Source: Candidatus Dadabacteria bacterium (lineage in GTDB: Bacteria > Desulfobacterota_D > UBA1144 > Nemesobacterales > JAJCZQ01). From it: a DNA stretch of 5,476 nt. A program made the position numbers and the translations under genes. Numbering within the stretch: position 1 is the stretch's first letter; each line of letters opens with the position of its first letter. The notes beneath the pieces were generated by a model that worked only from the letters and a program-made list of their open reading frames with translations, did not search any database and was not told the DNA's origin. Shown piece by piece: positions 1-5,086 of the stretch. Location of the stretch: the NCBI GenBank assembly GCA_030624695.1, contig JAUXJP010000086.1:1-5476 (forward strand), in the 5' to 3' direction.

Positions 1-119
1 CCCTGAAAAAGGTATCTCAGAACAACATTAGTGAAAAGAATCATTACAGCTATAAATATTCCAAAGGCAATTATTGCTTCTTCAATTGTACAGAGTATCT
101 TATCTAATTTTATAAGCAT
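1..119 (-). CDS. dctQ: TRAP transporter small permease subunit DctQ, N-terminal fragment (cut by window edge)
   Basis: Seen: starting at ATG 119-117, 39 codons are open to the left edge. They read M-L-I-K-L-D-K-I-L, then a hydrophobic stretch from about residue 16, and end in NVVLRYLFQ. A short charged N-terminus, then the first membrane helix, then a V-x-R-Y-x-F motif is characteristic of the DctQ family (four-helix small subunit of TRAP transporters). A GAAGAAGGA ribosome binding site lies at 126-134, six bases before the ATG. Known: DctQ sits in the cytoplasmic membrane with the large permease DctM, and together they take substrate from DctP using an ion gradient. Context: it begins 68 bases after the dctP stop, separated by a hairpin, in the usual P-Q(-M) order. 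The remaining three helices and dctM lie outside the window. The frame is too short to predict the substrate. Confidence 0.85.
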   Translation of the reverse strand, partial: MLIKLDKILCTIEEAIIAFGIFIAVMILFTNVVLRYLFQ

Positions 120-134
120 TTTGGATCCTTCTTC
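120..134 (-). promoter_or_regulatory. Ribosome binding site of dctQ
   Basis: On the minus strand GAAGAAGGA (126-134) is followed by the six-base spacer TCCAAA and then ATG at 119. It supports the chosen dctQ start and independent translation initiation after the hairpin. Confidence 0.7.
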
Positions 135-144
135 TGAGTTGAAA

Positions 145-172
145 TTGGAGGAGGGAATGATCCCTCCTCCAA
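145..172 (-). terminator. Intercistronic hairpin between dctP and dctQ (partial terminator or mRNA-stabilising stem)
   Basis: Positions 145-156 (TTGGAGGAGGGA on the plus strand) and 161-172 (TCCCTCCTCCAA) are perfect reverse complements, giving a 12-bp GC-rich stem with a four-base loop. This stands out in an AT-rich window. In the transcript only a short TTTC follows the 3' arm, so it lacks the long U-tract of a strong intrinsic terminator. It starts 15 bases after the dctP stop. Such stems between a binding-protein gene and its permease genes commonly protect the upstream mRNA from 3' decay or attenuate read-through, giving more binding protein than permease. That role is inferred here. Confidence 0.75.
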
Positions 173-187
173 CCATTTGTTAACCTT

Positions 188-1195
188 TTATTTTTGTAGC
201 TCCTCAATCATGTCATAAACCTTTTGCAGTAGATCTCTACCAATAAGATCCGCAAATTTTTCATGTACTGGCTTCATCGCATTGGCAAATTCCTTCAATT
301 CTTTCTCTGTAAATCTTACAACGATTGTTCCTGAATCCTCAATTGTTTTAATAAATCCGCCTTCTCTATCTGCTACTTCTTGTCTTTCAAGTTGTGCCGC
401 TTCTAATGCAGCTTTCGAAATGATTTCCTGATGTTCTGGCGATAATTTATCCCAGAAAGCTTTGCTGAGTAGGAAAGCATAGCCTAAATATCCATGATTA
501 GTCATCATCATGTGAGATTGCACTTCATAGAAACGCATTTTTGTAATTGAAACCAGCGGGTTTTCCTGTGCATCCACTACCCCTTGTTGAAGGGCATTAT
601 AAACTTCTGCAAAAGCAATTGGTACAGGGTTAGCACCCAGTGTCCTATATTGTTCGATGAGTAATGGACTTTCCATTACACGGACCTTCAAGCCTTTGAA
701 ATCTTCGGGCTTTCTTATTTCCCTGTTAGCTGTAACCTGCTTAAACCCGCTTTCCCAGAATGCTAAACCTTTTAATCCGATTTTTTCCAGTGGCTGGAAT
801 AAATCATTTGCTAAATCGCTATCTAGAACTTTATGTGTTATCTCTCGATTCGGGAAAAGGAATGGAAGGTCAATAAGCTGTAGCCTTGGGTCAAAGACAC
901 TCATTTTTGCCGTAGGAGCTACGGAAGCCTGAATCGCTCCTGACTGCATCATCTCAACAGCTTCTATATCCGAACCTAACTGACTGGCAGGGAATACTTG
1001 TACTTCAACAGCTCCATCTGTTCTTTCTTCTACCATCTTCTTAAATGCAAGGGCACCTACATGCTGTGGAGTATCCTCCGGAAGGGCATGGCTTAACTTA
1101 ATAATAATGGGAGAATCTTTAGCAAATGTAGAACCACTAAAACTTATTACTAAAAAAATAACTAAAACTAGGATAATTAATACTTTTTTAAACAT
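188..1195 (-). CDS. dctP: TRAP transporter substrate-binding protein, DctP family
   Basis: This is the extracytoplasmic solute receptor of a tripartite ATP-independent periplasmic (TRAP) transporter. It is 335 residues long, normal for the family. Residues 1-25 form a Sec signal peptide: MFKK, a long hydrophobic core, then a likely cut after TFA (TFA|KD). There is no lipobox cysteine. The mature part begins with the typical IIIKLSHALPEDTPQH. The conserved region GLKVRVMESPLL contains R172, at the position of the arginine that in SiaP/DctP proteins pairs with the substrate carboxylate. It is followed by GANPVPIAFAEVYNALQQGVVDAQENP (187-213), the family hallmark. A carboxylate-bearing ligand is therefore likely, but its identity cannot be read. 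The start is supported by AAAGGAGG at 1204-1211 with an eight-base spacer. It is followed by a hairpin and dctQ. The neighbouring DAO-type flavoprotein and ETF genes suggest that the imported compound is oxidised by them, which is inference. Confidence 0.95.
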   Translation of the reverse strand: MFKKVLIILVLVIFLVISFSGSTFAKDSPIIIKLSHALPEDTPQHVGALAFKKMVEERTDGAVEVQVFPASQLGSDIEAVEMMQSGAIQASVAPTAKMSVFDPRLQLIDLPFLFPNREITHKVLDSDLANDLFQPLEKIGLKGLAFWESGFKQVTANREIRKPEDFKGLKVRVMESPLLIEQYRTLGANPVPIAFAEVYNALQQGVVDAQENPLVSITKMRFYEVQSHMMMTNHGYLGYAFLLSKAFWDKLSPEHQEIISKAALEAAQLERQEVADREGGFIKTIEDSGTIVVRFTEKELKEFANAMKPVHEKFADLIGRDLLQKVYDMIEELQK

Positions 1196-1211
1196 TACTC
1201 ATACCTCCTTT
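1196..1211 (-). promoter_or_regulatory. Ribosome binding site of dctP
   Basis: AAAGGAGG (1204-1211, minus strand) followed by the eight-base spacer TATGAGTA and ATG at 1195. It is a near-perfect anti-16S match, predicting strong translation as expected for an abundant binding protein. Confidence 0.85.
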
Positions 1212-1283
1212 AAAATTTTTTAAAATTTAAAAAAAATACTATTACCACAAATACATTTTTAAAACATTTTAAATACCTCCTCT
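1210..1283 (-). pseudogene. Probable decayed second copy of the dctP translation start (mini-ORF ATG-TTT-TAA with its own Shine-Dalgarno)
   Basis: Seen: on the minus strand GAGGAGG (1276-1282) with the eight-base spacer TATTTAAA leads to ATG at 1267, which reads ATG TTT TAA, a two-codon ORF (1267-1259). The stretch GGAGGTAT-(6 bases)-ATGTTT resembles the real dctP start 72 bases downstream, including identical spacing. If one T is removed from the TTTT run, the frame reads MFKNVFVVIVFFLNFKKF and stops at 1210. That resembles the DctP signal peptide beginning MFKKVLIILVLVIFLVIS. Inference: this may be a relic of a tandem duplication of the start region or of a whole dctP paralogue. Alternatively it may be a minimal leader ORF that loads or stalls ribosomes ahead of dctP. 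The hydrophobic part could partly be a chance product of T-rich sequence; the shared SD, spacing and first codons are the stronger evidence. Confidence 0.4.
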
Positions 1284-1309
1284 TTTTAAGCAATTCTGCA
1301 CTAAATTAC

Positions 1310-1325
1310 AGTGATAAAGTGATAA
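1310..1325. repeat. Tandem 8-mer AGTGATAA x2 in the dctP leader
   Basis: Two exact head-to-tail copies of AGTGATAA occupy 1310-1317 and 1318-1325. The first overlaps a small dyad, CACT-(7 bases)-AGTG, at 1299-1313. The elements lie downstream of the candidate promoter and upstream of both ribosome binding sites. This would suit a repressor operator or an RNA element, but no known regulator motif is recognised. It is a short repeat and could be chance. Confidence 0.35.
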
Positions 1326-1369
1326 CGTTGCTACGGAAAAACATATCATGCTTCATTTTCATCTATATT

Positions 1370-1400
1370 ATTACACAAAATATTACCTCGTCTGTGTCAA
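1370..1400 (-). promoter_or_regulatory. Candidate housekeeping (sigma-70/sigma-A type) promoter for dctP-dctQ
   Basis: A perfect -35 hexamer TTGACA lies at 1400-1395 (minus strand). The best -10 candidate is TGTAAT at 1375-1370 (5 of 6 match to TATAAT) with a long 19-base spacer; the overlapping TAATAA/AATAAT is an alternative. Transcription would start near 1362, giving a leader of roughly 165 bases before dctP. A short inverted repeat CAAG-TT-CTTG overlaps the 5' edge of the -35 box and might be part of an operator. No sigma-54 type (GG-N10-GC) promoter was evident. The imperfect spacing is the main weakness. Confidence 0.45.
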
Positions 1401-1605
1401 GAACTTGTTGGGACTTTTCTTACCTCAAAAAATTATTTGATTTTAATTTATAAAAAGAAAGTCAGATCCTTATTAAGTTTAATATAAGGTAAATAATAAT
1501 CTGCTAAACTATTTTCATAAATTGACATATTATTCATGTTGGATATAATTTCCCCTTAAAATATTAAAGGAATGCTTTCCCAATCATTTGTGCTAACTAC
1601 GGAAA

Positions 1606-2784
1606 TTACTTAGCTTTTAAATTATACTTCTCTTCAAAACGTTTTAAACTGAGATGTTCAATTAAAAGGGTTTTTTCACCCGTAACAATATACTTTGCGA
1701 GATCACGTCCAATTGTAGGTGCTTCTATTACACCATTACCCCCACATCCAATTGCAAGGATGTAACCATCAACTTGTGTATCACCCAAAATTGGCATAAA
1801 ATCAGGGGGTTCCGCCCTATATCCAAGCCAGGACGATGCTACACCGCAATCGAGTAATCCCGGAGCATTCCGTTCTAATTCACCAAATAAAAACTCTAAG
1901 AAATATTCGTCTGTACCACCAGTTGGCTGTAATTTATCCGGATCCCAGATTCCGGCATGCATTGGATCATTCAGGTCCATCGTAAGATGTGCTTTGCAGA
2001 TAAAGATATTATCTCCTTCACGCCTTGCATAAAAACGAGGGTATTTAAGAACGGGGAATATATAATCAAGCTTCTTTTTCGGAGGCGCAAGGAAAAAAGC
2101 CTCAGCCTTCGTATGCCAGATAGGTAATTCTAAACCGGCCATTCTTCCTGTAAAACGTGTCCACGGACCAGAAGCATCGACAACCACATCAAAATTATAA
2201 CTACCATTATTGGTTTCAATGCCAGTTACTTTATTGCCATGCATATTTATCTTTTCTACTTTCGTTGTAGTAAAAACTTTTGCTCCATTCGCTCTCATCT
2301 TCTTAACAAAGGTGTTTGAAGCCATCGTAGAATCAAAATAGCCGTCATCACGAGTCCAACCAGCACCTAGAATACCTTCCAGATTGAGGTCTGGGAGTAT
2401 TTTATTGATTTTATCGTGGTCAGTAAGGTATTTCGCTTTATAACCAGCTGCGATAGCAAGAGCAATTCCTGTTTTAATAGACTCTTCGACCTTTTTATCT
2501 GTTGCCAAAACCAATGTTCCTGTATTATCAAAACCTGCAGAGCCTTTATCTTCTTTTTCTAAATTCATATAAGTTTGAAATCCATAAAGCCGTACATTCC
2601 AGAATTTATTGGGTAAAGAGTCGTCAAAAAGACACACGGTTCCGGCTGATTTTGCCGTTGTCCCAGATCCAATTTGATCTTTCTCAAAGAGTGTTACATC
2701 AACTGAATCATATAAGCTTAAGTTATACCCAAGTACTGTACCAACAATTCCTCCGCCAATAATACCTACCTTTTTTTTTGCCAT
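1606..2784 (-). CDS. FAD-dependent oxidoreductase, DAO superfamily (glycine/sarcosine/dimethylglycine-oxidising type)
   Basis: The 392-residue protein has an N-terminal Rossmann dinucleotide motif VGIIGGGIVG (G10-x-G12-x-x-G15), an acidic residue ending beta-2 (E34), the FAD region GSGTTAKSAG (39-48), the second FAD motif VVDASGPWT (201-209), and the C-terminal DAO signature GYRAEPPDFMPILG (321-334) followed by AIGCGGNGV (344-352). This is the fold of D-amino acid, glycine and sarcosine oxidases, sarcosine and dimethylglycine dehydrogenases, and L-2-hydroxyglutarate dehydrogenase. It lacks the folate-binding C-terminal half of the large sarcosine/dimethylglycine dehydrogenases, so it matches the single-domain forms. 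There is no signal peptide, so it is cytoplasmic. Next to etfAB it is more likely a dehydrogenase passing electrons to ETF than an oxygen-using oxidase (inference). Its substrate cannot be read from sequence. The start is supported by AAGGAGG at 2792-2798, seven bases upstream. A run of nine A directly follows GC of codon 2. Confidence 0.88.
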   Translation of the reverse strand: MAKKKVGIIGGGIVGTVLGYNLSLYDSVDVTLFEKDQIGSGTTAKSAGTVCLFDDSLPNKFWNVRLYGFQTYMNLEKEDKGSAGFDNTGTLVLATDKKVEESIKTGIALAIAAGYKAKYLTDHDKINKILPDLNLEGILGAGWTRDDGYFDSTMASNTFVKKMRANGAKVFTTTKVEKINMHGNKVTGIETNNGSYNFDVVVDASGPWTRFTGRMAGLELPIWHTKAEAFFLAPPKKKLDYIFPVLKYPRFYARREGDNIFICKAHLTMDLNDPMHAGIWDPDKLQPTGGTDEYFLEFLFGELERNAPGLLDCGVASSWLGYRAEPPDFMPILGDTQVDGYILAIGCGGNGVIEAPTIGRDLAKYIVTGEKTLLIEHLSLKRFEEKYNLKAK

Positions 2785-2798
2785 TTTTTCTCCTCCTT
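2785..2798 (-). promoter_or_regulatory. Ribosome binding site of the DAO-family gene
   Basis: AAGGAGG (2792-2798, minus strand), then a seven-base A-rich spacer and ATG at 2784. It fixes the start immediately before the GIIGGGIVG nucleotide-binding motif, as is usual for this family. Confidence 0.8.
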
Positions 2799-2813
2799 AT
2801 TTACCTTATTAAT

Positions 2814-2847
2814 ATTATAATAGTTTCTCAAGGGAAAATAAGAAACT
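2814..2847 (-). promoter_or_regulatory. Candidate promoter with an overlapping dyad, upstream of the DAO-family gene
   Basis: A perfect TATAAT lies at 2819-2814 on the minus strand, which would place the transcript start about 20-25 bases before the ATG. The corresponding -35 position (CTTATT, 2842-2837) is poor. A 7-bp perfect inverted repeat, AGTTTCT (2822-2828) and AGAAACT (2841-2847) on the plus strand with a 12-base spacer, covers exactly the -10 to -35 interval. This arrangement would suit a regulator binding site, or the dyad could be a weak RNA stem. In AT-rich DNA a TATAAT match alone is weak evidence, so the gene may simply be co-transcribed with etfBA. Confidence 0.35.
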
Positions 2848-2943
2848 TTCACAGTTTTATCTTTAAAGATATATACAATCATTATTAATTCTTATTCATT
2901 GCTCCTAAAGGGCATTTATAAATAAGCATATTCTTTTATAGTA

Positions 2944-4149
2944 CTATTTTTTACTTCCAGTTAATTCCTTTAACTGTTTTATCAATTCGGGTACGACTTC
3001 AAAAAGATCTCCTATGATGCCATACTGAGAAAAATCAAGTATAGAAGCATTTAAATCATTATTTATAGCAACAATAATATCTGATGATTTCATTCCAGCC
3101 AGATGCTGTATAGCACCAGAGATTCCACATGCAACATAGACAATCGGTTTCACTGTCCTTCCAGTCAACCCTATCTGGTGTGAATATGGAATCCAGCCAG
3201 CATCAACTGCTGCCCTGGATGCACCAACAGCTCCATTTATGGTTCTTGCAAGTTCCTCAATAAGAACAAAATTCTTTGGATCTTGTAACCCCCGACCTCC
3301 AGACACAATAAAATCAGCATCAACCAGGTTTACTGTAATATCCTTTTCTTTAACAAATCCCAGGACTTCTATCTTTGTCTTGGGTATTTTAATATGATTG
3401 AACTTTACAATTTTACCTTTATGACCACTCTTTACCTTTTTAGCTTCATCCATTACTTTATGTCTCACGGTGGCCATCTGCGGTCTGTGGTTCTCACATA
3501 ATATTGTTGCCATGATATTGCCACCAAATGCTGGTCTTGTCTGCCTGAGGAGTTTATTTTTGCTATCAATAGTAAGCTCAGTACAATCGGCTGTTAAACC
3601 AGTAAGAAGTTTAGCTGCTACTCTCGGCAAAATAGATCGTCCGATAATCGTACCACCTCCCAGAAAGATTTCGGGACTTTTCTCCATGAGAATCTCTGCT
3701 ACAAGCTCTGCCTGAACATCCTCAGCGAATTCCCCTATTTTCGGAGAATCAATCATCCATACTTCATCAACACCATATGATACTAACTCTTCAGCTAAGG
3801 GGTTCATACCATTGCCAAGAAGAATAGCACTTATTTTCTCATTAAGATCCTCCTTGAGCTTCCTTGCTGCACCAATAATCTCCAGTACTACAGAAGCTAA
3901 TCTTCCATTTCTATGCTCAGCATAAAGACAAATACCTGAATATGAAGTAACCTCCTGTCCTTTAAATGACCTTTTATAAATTACAATGGCATCAAACTTA
4001 CATGGTTCAATGCATGCACCACATAGCGTACACTTTTCTATATCAATAACAGCTTTTTTATTTATCATTTGGATTGCATCATAAGGGCATGCCTTTACGC
4101 AGAGTTCACAGCCAATACATTTATCTATAATTACCTTAATTGGTTCCAT
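2944..4149 (-). CDS. etfA: Electron transfer flavoprotein alpha subunit with N-terminal 2[4Fe-4S] ferredoxin domain
   Basis: The 401-residue protein is longer than a plain EtfA (about 310-330) because of an N-terminal ferredoxin module. Two clusters are visible: C11-x2-C14-x2-C17-x3-C21-P and C40-x2-C43-x2-C46-x3-C50, all eight cysteines present. EtfA domain I starts near residue 72 (ICLYAEHRNGRL). The FAD-binding domain II has SGGRGLQ (283-289, R286), IGLTGRTVKP (326-335, T329), GISGAIQHLAGM (342-353, H349) and YGIIGDL (376-382), so the flavin site looks intact. Ferredoxin-extended EtfA subunits are known from Acetobacterium woodii CarE (caffeyl-CoA reductase) and LctC (lactate dehydrogenase), both in electron-bifurcating complexes. 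Here it probably pairs with EtfB to collect electrons from the adjacent DAO-family enzyme, with ferredoxin exchange through the extension (inference). The ATG overlaps the end of etfB by 14 bases. An in-frame TGA lies two codons upstream, so no longer start is possible. GAGGA lies 11 bases before the ATG. Confidence 0.95.
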   Translation of the reverse strand: MEPIKVIIDKCIGCELCVKACPYDAIQMINKKAVIDIEKCTLCGACIEPCKFDAIVIYKRSFKGQEVTSYSGICLYAEHRNGRLASVVLEIIGAARKLKEDLNEKISAILLGNGMNPLAEELVSYGVDEVWMIDSPKIGEFAEDVQAELVAEILMEKSPEIFLGGGTIIGRSILPRVAAKLLTGLTADCTELTIDSKNKLLRQTRPAFGGNIMATILCENHRPQMATVRHKVMDEAKKVKSGHKGKIVKFNHIKIPKTKIEVLGFVKEKDITVNLVDADFIVSGGRGLQDPKNFVLIEELARTINGAVGASRAAVDAGWIPYSHQIGLTGRTVKPIVYVACGISGAIQHLAGMKSSDIIVAINNDLNASILDFSQYGIIGDLFEVVPELIKQLKELTGSKK

Positions 4150-4963
4150 TTTTCATTCTATCCTCTTTTTTAATAAATTGTATTCCAGCATTCTGAATAT
4201 CTTTTAAAAATGAGGTAACTGATGTTTTTACATTGCCTTGATAGATCTTCCCTTTTGTAGTCTTTGGGGGTGTAAAAATCTTTATTACTTGAGTAGGCGA
4301 ACCTGTTAATCCAATTCGTCCGGTCTCAATATCTAAGCTATTACTATCCCATGAAACAATTTCCTTTTTCCTTGCCAGCATTTTGGCTTTTATTGTGGGT
4401 AATCGCGGTTCATTAATTTCCTTTACAACTGTCAGAAGAACAGGAAGTTTTGTTTTAAGACGAAGATATCCACCCTCAAGCAATCTTTCAACTATTATTG
4501 TCCCATCCTCATCAATTTGTTCAATTTTCCTGACATTTGTAATATGAGGGATCCCTAAGTTTTCACCAACACTTGGTCCTACCTGACCGGTATCTCCATC
4601 CATTGCCTGACGCCCTAATATGATAATATCTGCTCCACCAAGCTTTTTAATTCCGGCTGCCAGTGTATATCCCGTAGCAAGAGTATCTGCCCCAGCAAAG
4701 GCGATATCGGTTAGCAGATAGGTATTGTCAACACCAAGACTCAAAGCATCTCTCAAAGACTCCTCAACTTGAGGTGGACCCATAGATATAGCAATAATTT
4801 CTCCTCCATACTTTTCCTTAAGTCTTACTCCTTCTTCAATTGCATAGGTATCAAAAGGATTTATTATAGAAACAACACCATCTCGAATCAGTGTGTTTGT
4901 CTCCGGATTCATTTTAACACTTGTTGTGTCTGGTACCTGTTTAATACAAACAATTATTTTCAA
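4136..4963 (-). CDS. etfB: Electron transfer flavoprotein beta subunit, FixA/bifurcating type (TTG start)
   Basis: The 275-residue EtfB starts at TTG 4963-4961 and begins MKIIVCIKQVPDT, the classic N-terminus of the family. GAGGAG (4970-4975) lies six bases upstream. The open frame continues to an ATG at 5029, but that has no ribosome binding site and would add a non-homologous hydrophobic stretch. Key motifs are NPFDTYAIEEG (35-45), the nucleotide-binding loop LGRQAMDGDTGQVGP (116-130) and KEINEPRLPTIKAKMLARKK (181-200). In EtfBs that hold AMP (mitochondrial type) the loop differs; the DGDT-x-QVGP form is typical of FixA and of ETFs that carry a second FAD and bifurcate electrons. Together with the ferredoxin-bearing EtfA this points to a group able to couple NAD(H) and ferredoxin, although function is inferred. 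The stop overlaps the etfA start by 14 bases, indicating translational coupling and 1:1 assembly. Confidence 0.95.
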   Translation of the reverse strand: MKIIVCIKQVPDTTSVKMNPETNTLIRDGVVSIINPFDTYAIEEGVRLKEKYGGEIIAISMGPPQVEESLRDALSLGVDNTYLLTDIAFAGADTLATGYTLAAGIKKLGGADIIILGRQAMDGDTGQVGPSVGENLGIPHITNVRKIEQIDEDGTIIVERLLEGGYLRLKTKLPVLLTVVKEINEPRLPTIKAKMLARKKEIVSWDSNSLDIETGRIGLTGSPTQVIKIFTPPKTTKGKIYQGNVKTSVTSFLKDIQNAGIQFIKKEDRMKNGTN

Positions 4964-4978
4964 ACCCAACTCCTCTTT
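4964..4978 (-). promoter_or_regulatory. Ribosome binding site deciding the etfB TTG start
   Basis: On the minus strand AAAGAGGAG (4970-4978) is followed by TTGGGT and then TTG AAA ATA ATT. The site selects TTG at 4963 over the upstream in-frame ATG at 5029, whose preceding bases (TTATTGTCTATTG) contain no purine-rich site. Confidence 0.75.
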
Positions 4979-5086
4979 CCTTTTAAATTCAATATAAAAA
5001 ATGTTCTTTAATAAAAATAGAATAACCATCAATAGACAATAATTTTAATACTTATTATTTGTAAAAGTAATGAGCAAGTATAATTT

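Larger units (their letters stand above)
1196..1605. other. 410-base intergenic region between the DAO-family gene and dctP
   Basis: This is the longest gene-free stretch. From the right it holds a weak imperfect hairpin just after the flavoprotein stop (about 1572-1548; arms TTCCTTTAA and TTAAGGGGAA, needing a bulge and G-U pairs, with no U-tract), then featureless AT-rich sequence. After that come the candidate promoter, the tandem 8-mer, the duplicated dctP-like start and the real ribosome binding site. No tRNA, recognisable riboswitch or convincing gene is visible. The gap suggests that dctPQ has its own promoter, although read-through from the flavoprotein gene is possible because no strong terminator is seen. 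Confidence 0.6.

Noticed and set aside
657..932. Open frame of 91 codons on the plus strand inside dctP
   Set aside because: It is antisense to a clearly coding dctP with full family motifs, has no ribosome binding site and no recognisable protein features. It is a frame shadow.
1348..1440. 30-codon plus-strand ORF (MLHFHLYYYTKYY...) in the same gap
   Set aside because: It has no ribosome binding site, is opposite to all genes, overlaps the candidate dctP promoter, and its composition looks random.
1448..1537. 29-codon minus-strand ORF (MNNMSIYENSLADYY...) in the gap before dctP
   Set aside because: The only purine-rich site (AAGGGG at 1551-1556 region) is about 15 bases away, too far. The size is within chance for AT-rich DNA, and there is no recognisable feature.
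1331..1605. Repeated 9-mer CTACGGAAA at 1331-1339 and 1597-1605
   Set aside because: With about 400 bases compared, a shared 9-mer is not improbable. There is no extension beyond it and no dyad, so it was not treated as an element boundary.
1196..1605. Possible glycine or other riboswitch in the long gap
   Set aside because: There are no conserved GC-rich paired cores or known aptamer motifs. The leader is almost entirely A and T with only short dyads.
2502..2762. Open frame of 86 codons on the plus strand inside the DAO-family gene
   Set aside because: It is antisense to the FAD-binding N-terminus, has an unnatural composition and no ribosome binding site.
2861..2876. AT-rich palindrome around ATCTTTAAAGAT between etfA and the DAO-family gene
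   Set aside because: It is a perfect but very AT-rich 12-base palindrome with no loop or U-tract. It is unlikely to be a terminator and is within expectation for this composition.
3470..3715. Open frame of 81 codons on the plus strand inside etfA
   Set aside because: It is antisense to a conserved EtfA region, with no domain features or start signal.
4769..5011. Open frame of 80 codons on the plus strand across the etfB start
   Set aside because: It is rich in Asn, Phe and Cys from reverse-reading an AT-rich gene. It has no ribosome binding site and is antisense to the EtfB N-terminus.
4964..5032. N-terminal extension of EtfB from TTG 5032 or ATG 5029 (MVILFLLKNIFYIEF...)
   Set aside because: It has no Shine-Dalgarno and no similarity to EtfB N-termini. 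The family-typical KIIVCIKQVPDT starts at TTG 4963, which has a good ribosome binding site.
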